From Mesolinea sp040772305 (lineage in GTDB: Bacteria > Chloroflexota > Anaerolineae > Anaerolineales > Anaerolineaceae), in assembly GCA_040772305.1 (NCBI GenBank), contig JAXGYK010000001.1, positions 1,688,784 to 1,752,783 on the forward strand: 64,000 nucleotides of DNA, given 5' to 3'. This document shows, one piece after another, positions 7,932-16,409 of this stretch. Position 1 is the stretch's first letter. The number at the start of each line of letters is the position of its first letter. The notes beneath the pieces were generated by a model. It saw only the letters and a list, made by a program, of their open reading frames with translations, did no database searches and had not been told where the DNA came from. A program made the translations under genes and the position numbers.

Positions 7932-9116
7932 ATGAAGCCAGCACGCATAATTCAGAACCTGGAACCCTATTTCTTTGCCGGTTTGAATAAAACTTTTGCG
8001 GAACTAAGAGCCAGAGGGATCGATATTATTCGTCTTGATATGGGCTCACCGGACTTGCCCCCGGCAGACTTTATTATCGAAAAACTTTATGAGTCTGCGA
8101 AAAATCCTAAAAAACATGGTTATTCGCCTCTGGGAGGGTCACAAGAGTTTTTTAATGCCGTGGCTTGGTATTACAAAGAACGCTTTGCTGTTGAACTGGA
8201 CCCAAAAACACAAGTGCTGGCACTGGTTGGTTCAAAAGAGGGTATCTTTAATATTCACCGCACCTTGCTGGACCCGGGGGATGTGGTGCTCTTGCCAGAT
8301 CCTTTTTATCCGGTTTATAAGGCTGGCGCAGACCTTTCTGAGGCTCGTATTCATTACATGCCGCTGTTGAAGGAAAATGCCTTTCTACCAGACTTTAGCG
8401 CCATTCCCAGTGATGTGGCTCAGGAAGCTAAGTTAATGTGGCTGAACTATCCCAATAATCCTACCGGGGCTGTTGCCGGCATAGACTTCTTTGAAGAGGC
8501 GGTGGAGTTTGCCCGCAACTATGACATTGTAATCGCCCATGATGCGCCATACTGCGACCTAACCTTTGATAATTATCGTGCACATAGCATCCTTGAGGTT
8601 CCAGGTGCAATTGACCTCACCATTGAGTTTAACTCGCTATCCAAAACTTATAATATGGCTGGCTGGCGAATTGGTATGGCAGTGGGCAATGCAGAGCTGA
8701 TTAAGTACCTTGCAACCTATAAAAGCCAAATCGACAGTTCTGTATTTGGGCCCATTCTTGATGCAGGTATTGCTGCTTTGACTTCGGACCAGAGCTGGCT
8801 TGAAGGACGCAATAAAATCTATCAGGAACGGCGTGATCTGATCTATAAGGGACTTCAGGAAGCTGGTTTTGAAGTGGATTTGCCAAAGGCAGCCCTGTAT
8901 GTTTGGGCGAAACTGCCCAAAGGCTTTGATGACCCGGTTGACTATTGCGCGCGCCTGTTGCAGGACACTGGTGTAAGCCTGACCCCTGGAATCATCTACG
9001 GTCCGAGTGGGGCAGACTATATTCGCTTTTCATATGTGATTCCAAGTGATGCAATTCAGGAAGCGATGGAACGCATCGTAACCTGGACTAAAGAGCAAAC
9101 TGCTGCAAAGGCTTGA
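7932..9116 (+). CDS. Class I/II PLP aminotransferase, LL-diaminopimelate aminotransferase-like
   Basis: The 394-residue fold-type I aminotransferase carries the PLP lysine at Lys238 in the context Ser-Leu-Ser-Lys-Thr-Tyr-Asn-Met-Ala-Gly, the Asn-Tyr-Pro-Asn-Asn-Pro-Thr-Gly substrate/PLP motif, and a C-terminal Arg in an Ile-Arg-Phe-Ser context that binds the substrate carboxylate. Overall it resembles the DapL branch, which transaminates tetrahydrodipicolinate in lysine and peptidoglycan synthesis, but related aminotransferases with other amino-acid substrates cannot be excluded. Start ATG 7932 has GGAGAGAG upstream, and a TATAAT -10 lies at 7894-7899. hflX follows with no gap, so the two are co-transcribed. 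Confidence 0.85.
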   Translation: MKPARIIQNLEPYFFAGLNKTFAELRARGIDIIRLDMGSPDLPPADFIIEKLYESAKNPKKHGYSPLGGSQEFFNAVAWYYKERFAVELDPKTQVLALVGSKEGIFNIHRTLLDPGDVVLLPDPFYPVYKAGADLSEARIHYMPLLKENAFLPDFSAIPSDVAQEAKLMWLNYPNNPTGAVAGIDFFEEAVEFARNYDIVIAHDAPYCDLTFDNYRAHSILEVPGAIDLTIEFNSLSKTYNMAGWRIGMAVGNAELIKYLATYKSQIDSSVFGPILDAGIAALTSDQSWLEGRNKIYQERRDLIYKGLQEAGFEVDLPKAALYVWAKLPKGFDDPVDYCARLLQDTGVSLTPGIIYGPSGADYIRFSYVIPSDAIQEAMERIVTWTKEQTAAKA

Positions 9117-10445
9117 TTGGATACGACCATAAGCAATCAAGGTCCATCTGAAACTGCTGTATTGGTTGGCGTTCAAATTGGTCCAAAAGGGGGAGAAGGG
9201 CTGGATTTAGACGCATCGCTTGATGAGCTTGAGTTTCTGGCTGAGACAGCAGGGATTGATGTTTTAGGTACGGTTACCCAAAATTTGGCTGTGCCAAACC
9301 CTAAAACCTACATTGGCAGCGGTAAGGTAGAGGAGCTTAAGGCGATGACGGAAGAGCTGGGCGCTCAGACCGTAATATTCGACGATGAGCTTTCTCCCAG
9401 GCACCAGCGCGAGCTTGAGCAGGTTTTAGGATCCAGCATCAAATTGCTTGACCGGACCGCACTTATCCTGGACATTTTTGCACAACATGCCAATACACGG
9501 GAAGGAATGCTGCAAGTGGAGCTTGCTCAGCTGAAGTATCGCCTTCCTCGGTTGACGCGCGCCTGGACCCATTTAGCGCGCCAGGCTGGGGGCGGCGGTG
9601 GTCGTACTGGATCAGCCGGCGGAGTAGGCTTGCGCGGTCCCGGTGAACAACAGCTGGAAGTAGACCGGCGCGAAATAAAACAGAAGATCAGTTTTTTGGA
9701 TGAACAGATCGAAAAAGTGCGCGAGAGCCGCTCCAGGCATCGGGATCAGAGACGTAAATCGAATGTGCCCGTAGTTGCTCTGGTTGGATATACCAATGCA
9801 GGAAAGTCAACACTGCTGAATACCCTTTCAGGGGCTGAAATATATGCTGCCAACCAATTATTTGCGACCTTGGACCCTACTACCAGGCAGCTTGAACTTC
9901 CTTCAGGACAAACGATATTAATGACGGATACTGTCGGGTTCATCCAAAAATTGCCAGCCCAGCTTATTGCCGCTTTTCGTGCTACGCTTGAAGAAATCAA
10001 TGAGGCGGACCTCCTCTTGCATGTTGTGGACCTTTCTCATCCGCAGCATCGGGCGCAGGAAATCACCGTTTTGCAAACCTTGGAAGTAATTGGTGCCGAT
10101 ACTATTCCTGTATTAACGGTTTACAACAAAGCAGACCTGTTTGATGAAGAACAGCTGGCAGAAATGTATAGTGCTCTTGGTCATTCCGATATTTTAATTA
10201 GTGCCAAGAATGGTGAGGGTATTTCCGATTTGCTCCAACGTATTTCGGTAGAAATCAAACGCGGATATGCTTATGTGGATTTGGTGATTCCATTTGCTCG
10301 TGGAGACTTGGTTTCTGCTTTTCATGAGAAAGGTCATGTTGAAAAACTGGCGCATCAAAATGACGGAATCTACATTTGCGGTTACTTGCCGGAACAGCTT
10401 TTAGGAAGCTATCAGTCTTACCGGAGAAAAAAGACAAGGCCATAA
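9117..10445 (+). CDS. hflX: Ribosome-rescue GTPase HflX
   Basis: The 442-residue GTPase has the HflX N-terminal domain, the Gly-rich linker (about residues 160-185), and the G domain with P-loop Gly-Tyr-Thr-Asn-Ala-Gly-Lys-Ser at 224-231, Asp-Thr-Val-Gly-Phe G3 and Asn-Lys-Ala-Asp G4. HflX splits stalled or hibernating ribosomes under stress. The start must be TTG 9117: the codon directly before it is the TGA of the aminotransferase in the same frame, no earlier start is possible, and AAAGG lies 5 bp upstream. Translation is therefore coupled to the upstream gene. A hairpin terminator follows at 10452. Confidence 0.93.
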   Translation: MDTTISNQGPSETAVLVGVQIGPKGGEGLDLDASLDELEFLAETAGIDVLGTVTQNLAVPNPKTYIGSGKVEELKAMTEELGAQTVIFDDELSPRHQRELEQVLGSSIKLLDRTALILDIFAQHANTREGMLQVELAQLKYRLPRLTRAWTHLARQAGGGGGRTGSAGGVGLRGPGEQQLEVDRREIKQKISFLDEQIEKVRESRSRHRDQRRKSNVPVVALVGYTNAGKSTLLNTLSGAEIYAANQLFATLDPTTRQLELPSGQTILMTDTVGFIQKLPAQLIAAFRATLEEINEADLLLHVVDLSHPQHRAQEITVLQTLEVIGADTIPVLTVYNKADLFDEEQLAEMYSALGHSDILISAKNGEGISDLLQRISVEIKRGYAYVDLVIPFARGDLVSAFHEKGHVEKLAHQNDGIYICGYLPEQLLGSYQSYRRKKTRP

Positions 10446-10451
10446 CACGAA

Positions 10452-10477
10452 AAAAGTCCACCATACGGCGGACTTTT
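10452..10477. terminator. Bidirectional terminator between hflX and rpmF
   Basis: AAAAGTCC (10452-10459) pairs perfectly with GGACTTTT (10470-10477), with an inner CC/GG pair, giving A-tract and T-tract on either side. It can serve hflX on the plus strand and rpmF on the minus strand, which converge here. Confidence 0.85.
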
Positions 10478-10497
10478 GTGATTAATGGCTGCGCTAA

Positions 10498-10689
10498 TTA
10501 GCGCTTAGATTCTTCAACAACGATAACTTCTTTACCCTGATAGTAACCGCATTTTGGGCATACACGGTGCGGTAAGCGAGGTTCGCCACAATTTGAGCAG
10601 GTAATGCCATTTAGTGCTTTAAGGGCATCGTGAGAACGGCGGCGGTCACGGCGGCCGGAAGTATGTTTGCGTTTTGGTAATGGGGTCAT
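10498..10689 (-). CDS. rpmF: 50S ribosomal protein L32
   Basis: The 63-residue basic protein starts Met-Thr-Pro-Leu-Pro-Lys-Arg-Lys-His-Thr, and carries a zinc ribbon formed by a Cys-Ser-Asn-Cys and a Cys-Pro-Lys-Cys pair, the zinc-binding form of L32. Its length and its position as a small isolated gene fit the family. A start ATG with AAGGAGTGCT upstream supports the 5' end. Confidence 0.95.
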   Translation of the reverse strand: MTPLPKRKHTSGRRDRRRSHDALKALNGITCSNCGEPRLPHRVCPKCGYYQGKEVIVVEESKR

Positions 10690-10822
10690 CTAGCACTCCT
10701 TCATAAATTAACCTTGGTAGTTTACAGGATATTCTTAGAAAAAGCAAGGTTTGGATGTGAGGGAGTTGTGAGGGGGCCAGGATATGGATGCTTTGGATAG
10801 CCAAAATCATTTAAGAGATAAT

Positions 10823-10853
10823 TTGCATAACTGACTCAATAATTGAGTACAAT
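10823..10853 (+). promoter_or_regulatory. Promoter with operator-like palindrome before moeA; probably leaderless
   Basis: A -35-like TTGCAT (10823-10828) and a -10 TACAAT (10848-10853) are 19 bp apart. The spacer holds a palindrome, ACTCAA (10834-10839) and TTGAGT (10843-10848), whose right arm overlaps the -10. The predicted start of transcription near 10860 is only about 3 bases before ATG 10863, and no Shine-Dalgarno sequence is present, so the mRNA is probably leaderless. The palindrome is a candidate repressor site for the cofactor operon. Confidence 0.55.
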
Positions 10854-10862
10854 TGGCTCACG

Positions 10863-12071
10863 ATGTTTAAAGTGGTTTCATTATACGAGGCTCTTAACGA
10901 GATTTCTCGTTTGTTTGGGGATTTGCGCTGCGGTACCGAACCTAGCTGCTGTGCTGAAATGATAGGGCGTTATTTGGCAGAAGATATTGCCCTGGATGAG
11001 GACTATCCTCATTTTAACCGCTCTACGGTAGATGGATATGCTGTAAAAAGTGCTGATGTTCAGGGCTGCTCTGATTCTATCCCGGCAATCCTGTTGAAGA
11101 CCGGTGAGGTGCTTATGGGTGAACTGAGCACAAAAACGGTCCATGAAGATGAATGCATTTATGTTCCAACAGGGGGCGCAATACCAGCAGGCGCAGATGC
11201 GATGGTGATGATCGAGTTCAGTGAGACTTTGATAGGGAACGAGATTGCGATTTATAAAAGCGTTGCACCCGGGCAAAACATGATCTTTAAAGGCGAGGAT
11301 GGAAAAGCAGGAGAAATCATCTTGCGAAAAGGGAAACGCCTTTTAGCTGGGGACATTGGAACTCTTTCAATGTTGGGCAAGACTGAGGGGCAGATATTCA
11401 AAAAGCCAAATGTAGCGGTAATTTCAACTGGGGATGAACTGGTGGAAGCGGGTACAAGGCGTAAGGCTGGTCAAATCTATGATGTAAATAGACCGCTTAT
11501 ACAGGCGCTATTAAGCGAAAACGGAGCTTCAGCGCAACTTTACCCGATTGTTCCAGACGATGAAAGGAAGCTGAGAGAGATTTTGGCAAGCGCTGCAAAA
11601 AGCAGTGACCTTGTATTAGTTTCGGGCGGGACTTCTGTCGGCGTTCGAGATGCGCTGCCGCGCTGTCTGGAGGCTTTAGGCTCCCTTGCCATTCATGGGA
11701 TTGCTGTTAAACCCGGCAAGCCAACCATTATTGGGAAAATAGGTGGCGTGCCAGTTTTTGGAATGCCAGGAAACCCGGTAGCTGCTTTTTTCATCTTTAA
11801 ACTTTGTGTAGCACCTCTGCTTGTTTCTATGCAGGGGGGCAGTTTGGAACGGAAGCATTACCCGGGAATATTAACCAAAGCTGTCTCATCCAATCATGGA
11901 CGCGAGGAGTTAATTCTTGCCAATTTTCGGGAGGGAATGGTTGAACCCATTGCCAGTAAGAGCGGCTTAATTTCAACCGTTTCGAAAGCCAATGCTTATT
12001 TTGTGGTTCCAAGGGACACTGAGGGTTATTCTCAAGGGAGCCAAATACAGGTGTATAGCCTGGAGGAATAA
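10863..12071 (+). CDS. moeA: Molybdopterin molybdenumtransferase MoeA (first copy)
   Basis: The 402-residue MoeA/Glp protein has the N-terminal Ser-Thr-Val-Asp-Gly-Tyr-Ala segment, the MoCF domain with Gly-Asp-Glu-Leu and Ser-Gly-Gly-Thr-Ser-Val-Gly motifs, a Pro-Gly-Lys-Pro and Gly-Met-Pro-Gly-Asn-Pro block, and the C-terminal beta domain. It inserts molybdate or tungstate into adenylylated molybdopterin. It heads the operon. Its stop overlaps the start of the next moeA by one base (TAATG). Given the downstream tupABC transporter, tungsten is the likely metal. Confidence 0.95.
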   Translation: MFKVVSLYEALNEISRLFGDLRCGTEPSCCAEMIGRYLAEDIALDEDYPHFNRSTVDGYAVKSADVQGCSDSIPAILLKTGEVLMGELSTKTVHEDECIYVPTGGAIPAGADAMVMIEFSETLIGNEIAIYKSVAPGQNMIFKGEDGKAGEIILRKGKRLLAGDIGTLSMLGKTEGQIFKKPNVAVISTGDELVEAGTRRKAGQIYDVNRPLIQALLSENGASAQLYPIVPDDERKLREILASAAKSSDLVLVSGGTSVGVRDALPRCLEALGSLAIHGIAVKPGKPTIIGKIGGVPVFGMPGNPVAAFFIFKLCVAPLLVSMQGGSLERKHYPGILTKAVSSNHGREELILANFREGMVEPIASKSGLISTVSKANAYFVVPRDTEGYSQGSQIQVYSLEE

Positions 12072-13984
12072 TGACATTTACGTATTTGACGAATATCCCG
12101 CTTGACGAAGCCAGAACTAAATATCTTGAGGCGCTGCAGCAAGCAGGGCTAAAAAGGCAAACCGAAGTTATCCAGACGGTCGAAGCCAGAAATCGCATCA
12201 GTTCCAAAGCTGTATACGCACAGATTTCTGCACCTCATTACAACGCCTGCGCGATGGATGGCATTGCTTTAAAGGGAAAATTGACCGCAAATGCCAGCGA
12301 AATTAACCCTGCAAAATTATTGGAAAAGGATTATGTCTGGGTAAATACGGGTGATCCACTGCCTGAAGGTTGTGATTGCGTGGTAATGGCTGAGGACGTT
12401 ATTCAAGATGGTGAATGGGTACTTTTGCATAACCCCGCGAGCGCCTGGCAGCATGTACGCCAGATTGGTGAAGACATCAGTGCCGGCGATATGGTGGTTC
12501 CCAGTTATTCGATTATTGATTCGCCCACGCAAGGCGCTTTGCTGGCTGCAGGAGTTTTGGAACTGGAAGTGTTTAGCCAGCCTTTGGCAGCGATTATACC
12601 GAGCGGGAACGAGCTGGTTCCGCCAAGTACGAACCCAGGCCCCGGCGATATTATTGAATTCAATTCGACGATCTTTTCTGGATTGATGGAAGAATGCGGG
12701 TTCAAAACCAAAGTTTACCCGATTGTGCCTGATGAGGAAGAGTCCATAAAAGGCGTGCTAGCTAAGGCAGTAGATGAATGCGATTTTGTGCTTCTGAACG
12801 CAGGTTCCTCTGCAGGAAAGAAGGATTACTCCGCTAAAGCAATTGCTTCTATTGGCGAGCTCATTCTGCACGGTGTGGCAATCAAACCTGGAAAACCGGC
12901 AATTTTAGGAATGAGCAAAGCAAACGGGAAGGTGGTACCGGTTGTAGGCTTACCGGGATATCCTGTTTCGGGCATATTGGTATTAAGCCATTTGCTAAAG
13001 CCAGTTACCGAGTTCCTCACCGGGCGCTATGCAGAAGAAAGCACTGTGGTCGAGGCCCAAATTTCCCGCAGGCTGAATTCTTCGCTGAAATACCTTGAAT
13101 TTATTCGCGCCAGTGTGGGCGAGATACAGGGCAAAACAGTGACAATACCGCTGAACCGGGGAGCAGGTGTTGTAAGTTCCTTTGTGAAAGCAGATGGAAT
13201 TATCGAAGTACCGCAAAACGTTGAAAACTACGATTCTGGCGAAAAGGTGCCTGTGCGCCTGCTGCGGCCGCTAAGCCAAATACGGAGGTCTGTAATCGTT
13301 ACAGGTTCCCATGACCCTTTAATCGATGAGGTCACGGATTTATTGCGGCAGAAGGATCCGCGCAGCCGGGTTTCGTCTTCGCATGTTGGCAGTATGGGTG
13401 CGATTATGGCAATAAAACGCAAAGAAGCGCACCTGGGAGGCATTCACCTTTTGGACGAAGCCAGCGGAAGCTATAACATTCCCTATTTACGCAGATATTT
13501 TCCGGATGGCGGGGTTCGCCTGGTGTCTGTTGTTTTGCGGTCACAGGGATTGCTGGTGGCGCCAGGTAATCCATTAGGTATCCAAGGGATCAAAGATATT
13601 GCGGGATTTCGCTACGTAAACCGCCAGAAGGGAAGCGGAACCCGCATTTTGGCCGACTTCCTTACCAAACAACAAGATATCGATACTGCTGAAGTAGAAG
13701 GGTATCAGCGCGAGGAGTTCACCCATACGGCGGTTGCCGCGGCAATTGCTGCAGGAACTGCAGATACCGGTTTGGCGATTTATTCGGTTGCAAAAATCTA
13801 TGGATTAGATTTTATACCGATTGCAAATGAAGAATATTCCCTTTTGGTTGACGAGGAATCCATGCACCTGGAGGAGGTGCAAAAGTTCTTAGAAATCCTT
13901 AAAACGCCGGAATTTGCGGAAAGACTTCTCAACTTGGGTGGTTACACCCTCCAGAGGCCGGGAGAGATTCTAGAATGGAATTGA
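12071..13984 (+). CDS. moeA: MoeA fused to a C-terminal periplasmic-binding-protein-like domain
   Basis: The 637-residue protein has MoeA over about residues 1-400 (Met-Asp-Gly-Ile-Ala motif, Gly-Asn-Glu-Leu, Pro-Gly-Lys-Pro, Gly-Leu-Pro-Gly-Tyr-Pro) and a PBP-like domain over about 410-637 containing a Ser-His sensor strand and a Gly-Ser-Gly-Thr-Arg loop typical of oxyanion-binding folds. MoeA-PBP fusions are known in anaerobes; the PBP part is thought to bind the ligand or cofactor precursor. Two different MoeA proteins in one operon suggests division of labour, for example Mo versus W, which is inference. RBS GGAGG at 12062-12066. Its end overlaps moaC by 10 bases. Confidence 0.92.
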   Translation: MTFTYLTNIPLDEARTKYLEALQQAGLKRQTEVIQTVEARNRISSKAVYAQISAPHYNACAMDGIALKGKLTANASEINPAKLLEKDYVWVNTGDPLPEGCDCVVMAEDVIQDGEWVLLHNPASAWQHVRQIGEDISAGDMVVPSYSIIDSPTQGALLAAGVLELEVFSQPLAAIIPSGNELVPPSTNPGPGDIIEFNSTIFSGLMEECGFKTKVYPIVPDEEESIKGVLAKAVDECDFVLLNAGSSAGKKDYSAKAIASIGELILHGVAIKPGKPAILGMSKANGKVVPVVGLPGYPVSGILVLSHLLKPVTEFLTGRYAEESTVVEAQISRRLNSSLKYLEFIRASVGEIQGKTVTIPLNRGAGVVSSFVKADGIIEVPQNVENYDSGEKVPVRLLRPLSQIRRSVIVTGSHDPLIDEVTDLLRQKDPRSRVSSSHVGSMGAIMAIKRKEAHLGGIHLLDEASGSYNIPYLRRYFPDGGVRLVSVVLRSQGLLVAPGNPLGIQGIKDIAGFRYVNRQKGSGTRILADFLTKQQDIDTAEVEGYQREEFTHTAVAAAIAAGTADTGLAIYSVAKIYGLDFIPIANEEYSLLVDEESMHLEEVQKFLEILKTPEFAERLLNLGGYTLQRPGEILEWN

Positions 13985-14460
13985 CACATCTGGATAAGGA
14001 TGGGGAAGCCTATATGGTGGATGTAAGTGCAAAGCCAGCGAGTGAAAGGCTTGCGGTAGCTACTGCCCGCGTATGTATGCTGCCGGCTACCTTGGATAAG
14101 ATTAAATCCGGAGGAATAGAAAAGGGGGATGTTTTTGCTGCTGCACGAATCGCAGGCATTATGGCCGCTAAAAAGACTGCCGATCTTATTCCGCTTTGTC
14201 ACCCCTTGGGAATCACGAATGTGCATATCAAACTGACGCCGGAAGGAAATAACGCAGTTGTGATCAGCGCGAGTGTTAAATGCCTGGGACAAACTGGTGT
14301 GGAGATGGAAGCCCTTACCGCGGCCAGTGTAGCTGCCTTGACAGTGTATGACATGTGCAAGGCAATTGACCGTGGCATGGTGATTGGGCCGATACAGCTT
14401 GAAGAGAAGAGCGGCGGGAGATCAGGACATTACACAAGGTTTGAAGAAGATGCTGGATAG
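13975..14460 (+). CDS. moaC: Cyclic pyranopterin monophosphate synthase MoaC
   Basis: The 161-residue protein carries the MoaC signatures: the Met-Val-Asp-Val-Ser-Ala-Lys N-terminal segment, Pro-Leu-Cys-His-Pro-Leu and Thr-Gly-Val-Glu-Met-Glu-Ala-Leu-Thr-Ala-Ala, and the C-terminal Lys-Ser-Gly-Gly. It converts 3',8-cyclo-GTP, made by MoaA, to cPMP. It overlaps the upstream moeA fusion by 10 bases and moaA by 11, indicating translational coupling. Confidence 0.96.
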   Translation: MELTHLDKDGEAYMVDVSAKPASERLAVATARVCMLPATLDKIKSGGIEKGDVFAAARIAGIMAAKKTADLIPLCHPLGITNVHIKLTPEGNNAVVISASVKCLGQTGVEMEALTAASVAALTVYDMCKAIDRGMVIGPIQLEEKSGGRSGHYTRFEEDAG

Positions 14461-15394
14461 TTTTGGCCGTCATATCACTTATTTAAGGTTATCGCTTACC
14501 GAACGCTGTACTTTAAAGTGCAGCTATTGCCGGAAAGATGAGGGCGAGTGCCCTAAGGCTGAAGAGCTTTCGGCTGATGAATTCATCAGGCTTACCCGGG
14601 TTTTTGCTGATCTTGGAATTCAAAAAGTGCGGCTTACAGGGGGTGAACCTCTGCTAAGACACGAGATTCTGGAGATTGTAGCTGGGATTAGCCGGATACC
14701 TGGCGTGAGCGATCTGAGTTTGACCACCAACGGTCAATTCCTGGCTCCGCTTGCTAAGGGCCTGAAAGCTGCCGGTTTAGAGCGGGTAAACATCAGCCTG
14801 GATAGTTTAAACCCAATTACGTTTAATAAGCTTACAGGTGGAGACTTGCAGTTGACCCTGGAAGGCATTCAAGCAGCAATCGAGGCAGGGCTTACCCCTG
14901 TGCGCTTGAATTGTGTTTTGATGCGTGGTGTGAACGACGGAGAAGTGGAAGCTCTGCTTAGGTTAACAAAAGAGAACCCGATTGATATGCGCTTCATCGA
15001 ATATATGCCGATTGGGGAAAACCCAGGTTATGCTGGCGTTTCAAACCAGGAGCTGATTGACCGCTTCCCGGATTTGATTGCTGTACCCCCAAGGTATCCT
15101 TTTCAGGTTGCTAAAGAATTCAGGCTGCCTGGACATTTAGGGCGTGTAGGACTGATTAGCGCGATAAGCGATCATTTTTGTGGAGAATGCAACCGCATCC
15201 GAGTGACGAGTGATGGGAAAGCGCGTCCTTGTTTAGCCAGTGACGTGGAAATCGACCTGCGGGATGCCTTGAAAAAGCATGATGATGCAGGCTTAGAAGC
15301 GCTCATCCGGCAGGCAGTATGGGCAAAACCAAGGCAGCATCAATTTGGTTTGCATAATCCTGTTGGCCGTAATATGCGCAGAATTGGAGGTTAA
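14450..15394 (+). CDS. moaA: GTP 3',8-cyclase MoaA (radical SAM)
   Basis: The 314-residue radical SAM enzyme binds a 4Fe-4S cluster through Cys20-x3-Cys24-x2-Cys27 and has the C-terminal second cluster ligands (Cys-Gly-Glu-Cys followed by a later Cys) and the obligatory terminal Gly-Gly. I place the start at ATG 14450, inside the end of moaC, because family proteins begin a few residues before the His-Ile-Thr-Tyr-Leu-Arg motif; a longer start at 14384 would add 22 unrelated residues. It catalyses the first step of molybdopterin synthesis. Confidence 0.95.
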   Translation: MLDSFGRHITYLRLSLTERCTLKCSYCRKDEGECPKAEELSADEFIRLTRVFADLGIQKVRLTGGEPLLRHEILEIVAGISRIPGVSDLSLTTNGQFLAPLAKGLKAAGLERVNISLDSLNPITFNKLTGGDLQLTLEGIQAAIEAGLTPVRLNCVLMRGVNDGEVEALLRLTKENPIDMRFIEYMPIGENPGYAGVSNQELIDRFPDLIAVPPRYPFQVAKEFRLPGHLGRVGLISAISDHFCGECNRIRVTSDGKARPCLASDVEIDLRDALKKHDDAGLEALIRQAVWAKPRQHQFGLHNPVGRNMRRIGG

Positions 15395-15395
15395 T

Positions 15396-16322
15396 GTGCC
15401 CAAAGGTCATGTAATTGCGGTAAACACTAGCACCCAAAAAGGTACAACAAAAACCAGTGTCGAAGAAGCTGAGTTTAAAGCTGGTTTTGGGATCCTTGGT
15501 GACGCCCATGCAGGTGATTGGCACCGGCAAGTGAGTTTGCTGGACGACCATAGTGTTGAAAGAATGCGGCAAAAAGGTGTTAAAGGACTGGTTCCTGGCA
15601 TTTTTGCTGAGAATATCACAACAAGCGGACTACTCTTGGAACAGTTCCCGTTGGGCACCCGGATTTCCATTGGAAACGTTCTTTTGGAAGTAACCCAGAT
15701 AGGCAAGGAATGCCATGCGCATTGTGCCATTTTTAAACAAGTTGGCAGCTGTGTAATGCCTTTGGAGGGAATATTTACACGTGTTCTTCAAGGAGGGACA
15801 GTTTGGGCAGGCGATGAAATACGGGTAGAAATACCCATTAAAGTTGCAGTGCTTACACTCTCGGATAAGGCTGCAGCCGGCCTGCGGGAAGACCGCAGCG
15901 GTCCTGCCCTGGCCGAAGTTTTAAGCAGAACTGCTGAAGTTCTTGAAGTGAAAGTAATCTCGGACGACCAAAAAGAGATTGAAAAAGCATTAATCGCTTT
16001 TGCGGATGAAAAAGGTGCGGACATAGTTTTTACTACTGGTGGAACTGGCTTGGCACCACGGGACTGCGCACCGGAAGCTACTTTGGCGGTAATTGAAAGG
16101 CATGCCCCAGGAATAACTGAGGCAATGCGCATAGCAAGCTTGAAGATAACAGATAGGGCAATGCTCTCAAGGGCTACTGCCGGTGTTCGGGGAAAAACCT
16201 TGATTATTAATTTGCCCGGAAGTCCCAAGGCGGCGCTGGAATGCCTTGAGGTTTTTCTGCCAGCGATGGCGCACGCGGTTGAAACATTACGCGGCGATGC
16301 TTATGAATGTGGCCGTGCATGA
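15396..16322 (+). CDS. MOSC domain fused to MogA/MoaB-type molybdopterin adenylyltransferase
   Basis: The 308-residue protein consists of a MOSC domain (about 1-145; Cys in a Gly-Lys-Glu-Cys-His-Ala-His-Cys cluster) and a MogA/MoaB domain (about 150-308; Thr-Leu-Ser-Asp-Lys, Asp-Arg-Ser-Gly, Thr-Thr-Gly-Gly-Thr-Gly and a Leu-Pro-Gly-Ser-Pro-Lys motif). The Mog half adenylylates molybdopterin for MoeA; MOSC domains bind or deliver sulfur/Mo cofactor. I take GTG 15396 as start because GGAGG lies 5 bases upstream at 15386-15390; the open frame continues further upstream inside moaA but without an RBS. Only 1 base separates it from the moaA stop. Confidence 0.9.
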   Translation: MPKGHVIAVNTSTQKGTTKTSVEEAEFKAGFGILGDAHAGDWHRQVSLLDDHSVERMRQKGVKGLVPGIFAENITTSGLLLEQFPLGTRISIGNVLLEVTQIGKECHAHCAIFKQVGSCVMPLEGIFTRVLQGGTVWAGDEIRVEIPIKVAVLTLSDKAAAGLREDRSGPALAEVLSRTAEVLEVKVISDDQKEIEKALIAFADEKGADIVFTTGGTGLAPRDCAPEATLAVIERHAPGITEAMRIASLKITDRAMLSRATAGVRGKTLIINLPGSPKAALECLEVFLPAMAHAVETLRGDAYECGRA

Positions 16323-16342
16323 GGAGAAAATCATTGTAAAAA

Positions 16343-16380
16343 AAATTGCAATTGTCGATTTAAGCCGATAGCTGCAATTT
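16343..16380 (+). promoter_or_regulatory. AT-rich hairpin between the cofactor operon and tupA
   Basis: Perfect 8-bp arms AAATTGCA (16343-16350) and TGCAATTT (16373-16380) flank a 22-base loop that contains a short inner TCG/CGA pair. No T-run follows, so it is not a strong terminator; it may be a weak attenuator, an mRNA processing site or an operator before tupA. Confidence 0.4.
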
Positions 16381-16409
16381 AAATAAAGATTCTAAAAGAA
16401 GGAGTAAGT

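Noticed and set aside
14384..14449. Longer N terminus for moaA
   Set aside because: The extra 22 residues are the out-of-frame tail of moaC and match nothing in MoaA.
15521..15545. TGGCAC in the MOSC-Mog gene as a sigma-54 site
   Set aside because: No TTGC follows at the right spacing and it is inside a coding region. Other TGGCAC matches I looked at also lack a -12 element.
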